Part shown: piece by piece, positions 5,409-6,684 of the stretch
Numbering within the stretch: position 1 is the first letter of the stretch
Layout: each line of letters begins with the position of its first letter
NCBI GenBank assembly: GCA_030653635.1
Contig: JAURYZ010000177.1
Coordinates: forward strand, 1 to 6,684
DNA length: 6,684 nucleotides
Reading direction: 5' to 3'
Source: Coriobacteriia bacterium
Lineage (GTDB): Bacteria > Actinomycetota > Coriobacteriia > Anaerosomatales > JAHIQC01
Notes under the pieces: model-generated
What the model was told of the DNA's origin: nothing
Seen by the model: the letters and a program-made list of their open reading frames with translations, nothing else
Databases searched by the model: none
Program-made: the position numbers and the translations under genes

Positions 5409-6684
5409 CTATCGGGTGCCTTTGGCGAAGTTTATCGCTGAGGCCACCGCGTGATCCACGTCCGAGACTTCCACCGCGCCGGCCGTCATTGCATCGCACA
5501 CTAAAGCGCTCGCTTCCCCTCCAGCAAAATCACGCTCGGCCGCAAAGCCACCCACGAAGATGAGCGGCGCGCCCGCAGCCACTGTCGCCTCCAGGTTCGC
5601 GAGGTTCGCTTTGCCGAACGGGAGTTGCGCCACTATGCGTATATCCGCTTGCGATGCCAGCTCGAACACACGCCGGCGGTCCGCGGGCAAGATTTCCCCG
5701 AACGGCGAGAGCTCCACATGCGTCACTTGGAGGGCATCGGCCACAGAATGGTCCACGTCGCCGCGCGAGAGGGCGCCTGCGCTCATCTCAAACCCAGCGA
5801 GGGCAAGGCGTCGCATGAGACCCGCCGCGGCTCCTGAGCCGCCCAAGACGAACACTCGACATCCGATGGGGTCCACCGCTTGTTCGCGGAGGACAGGGGT
5901 CACCGCGACCGCTCCGGTCACCGCGTCAGGACCCACGACCGCCCGCACAGCAAAGACCTCGCGGACCAACTGCGCGGTGAGCACGTCCTCCGGAGCGCCA
6001 CACGGCGCCACCATTTCATGGTGCACGACCGCGAGCCGATCACTGTAGCGAGCGGCGAGGTCCAGATCATGGAACACTCCCATCACGGCCAGACCATCGT
6101 CGGCCAGTCTCCTGACCAAATCGAGCACCTGTAGGCGGTGGTTAAGATCCAGATGGCTCGTTGGTTCGTCGAGCAGAAGCACCTGCGGCTCCTGAGCCAG
6201 CGCCTGTGCCAAAGTGAGGCGCTGCAGGTCACCTCCGGACAGTGTGTCGACGCGCTCGGCGGCAAGCCTGATGGTATCCGTGAGTTCCATGACGCGCGCC
6301 ACGACCGCCTCGTCAGCGTCGGTAAGCGAGTCCATGCGGCCCATGTGAGGGTGTCGCCCCATCGCGACGAACTCGGAAGCCGTGAACGCGAACAGGCTCG
6401 GCAGCGATTGTGGAACGACTGCCACGAGGCGTGCGCGCTGGGTGGTGTCCAGATCGTTCAGAGGCACGCCAGCGATCTCGATTGAGCCTGCGAGCACGTC
6501 GGCGGCTCCGGTGATCGCCTTGACAAGCGTCGACTTGCCAGCGCCGTTGGGCCCTATGAGGCCAAGAACTTCACCGCGCCTCACGCCGAGGTCCACGTTG
6601 CGAAGAACCGCTATCTGGCCATAACCAACTGCAAGACCGGCGAACCGAACACCATGCGCGCCCGGATTGGCGTTGACGCGTTTG
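5409..6684 (-). CDS. btuD: BtuD-like corrinoid/iron-chelate ABC transporter ATPase with C-terminal extra domain (5' end outside window)
   Basis: The minus-strand frame is open to the window edge (first full codon at 6683) with no good start in view, so the gene is partial; 424 residues are visible. A GTG at 6596 lies inside the conserved fold and is unlikely to be the start. Counting from the edge, GYG (20-22) is the A-loop, GPNGAGKST (44-52) Walker A, VVPQS (89-93) the Q-loop, LSGGD (148-152) the signature (Asp instead of the usual Gln/Glu), VLLLDEPTSHLD (168-179) Walker B and D-loop, and His205 the H-loop. GRHPH and the general layout match the FecE/BtuD family that powers vitamin B12, haem and siderophore import. 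Beyond the ATPase, residues about 275-424 form a second alpha/beta domain starting with VFVLGGSGAAAG and holding GDVDH; this arrangement resembles the long BtuD proteins of haloarchaea. The partner permease and binding protein would lie upstream on the minus strand, outside the window. Corrinoid is the preferred substrate; another iron chelate is possible. Confidence 0.85.
   Translation of the reverse strand, partial: KRVNANPGAHGVRFAGLAVGYGQIAVLRNVDLGVRRGEVLGLIGPNGAGKSTLVKAITGAADVLAGSIEIAGVPLNDLDTTQRARLVAVVPQSLPSLFAFTASEFVAMGRHPHMGRMDSLTDADEAVVARVMELTDTIRLAAERVDTLSGGDLQRLTLAQALAQEPQVLLLDEPTSHLDLNHRLQVLDLVRRLADDGLAVMGVFHDLDLAARYSDRLAVVHHEMVAPCGAPEDVLTAQLVREVFAVRAVVGPDAVTGAVAVTPVLREQAVDPIGCRVFVLGGSGAAAGLMRRLALAGFEMSAGALSRGDVDHSVADALQVTHVELSPFGEILPADRRRVFELASQADIRIVAQLPFGKANLANLEATVAAGAPLIFVGGFAAERDFAGGEASALVCDAMTAGAVEVSDVDHAVASAINFAKGTR

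Overview
This is a GC-rich window that looks like an anaerobic or facultative member of the Actinomycetota (high-GC Gram-positive bacteria). The lineage is inferred from base composition, a multihaem cytochrome made as a lipoprotein, a leaderless-type promoter, and a ferredoxin-linked thiol module. A Coriobacteriia-like host fits best, but nothing here proves the lineage. No tRNA, rRNA, IS element, CRISPR array or phage gene was seen.

Layout: (1) 1-341 (+) is the C-terminal end of an SPFH/Band 7 (stomatin/paraslipin-like) protein. (2) 354-1270 (-) is a tightly coupled two-gene redox operon: a CPYC glutaredoxin, then a fusion of a ferredoxin-thioredoxin-reductase-type catalytic domain with a Rieske [2Fe-2S] domain, overlapping by 4 nt. 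(3) 1271-1495 is a divergent intergenic region. (4) 1496-4508 (+) is a probable respiratory operon: a type II NADH dehydrogenase, then, after 37 nt, an eight-haem nitrite-reductase-type cytochrome c carrying a lipoprotein signal. (5) 4584-5402 (+) is a YycJ/WalJ-type metallo-beta-lactamase-fold hydrolase with a -10 box placed for a leaderless mRNA. (6) 5409-6684 (-), running off the window, is a BtuD-like corrinoid ABC-transporter ATPase with an extra C-terminal domain.

How the genes may work together: NDH-2 would pass electrons from NADH to quinone. The octahaem cytochrome on the outer membrane face would use electrons to reduce nitrite or a related N- or S-oxyanion. No quinol-oxidising partner (NrfH or similar) lies between them, so the link is missing or encoded elsewhere. 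The FTR-Rieske protein probably reduces disulfides, with the adjacent glutaredoxin as its likely partner. The most interesting points are the FTR-Rieske fusion with its glutaredoxin, and the unusual features of the octahaem enzyme: a CX4CH first haem site, an apparent Gly at the position of the active-site Arg, and an inserted segment after the CXXCK haem.
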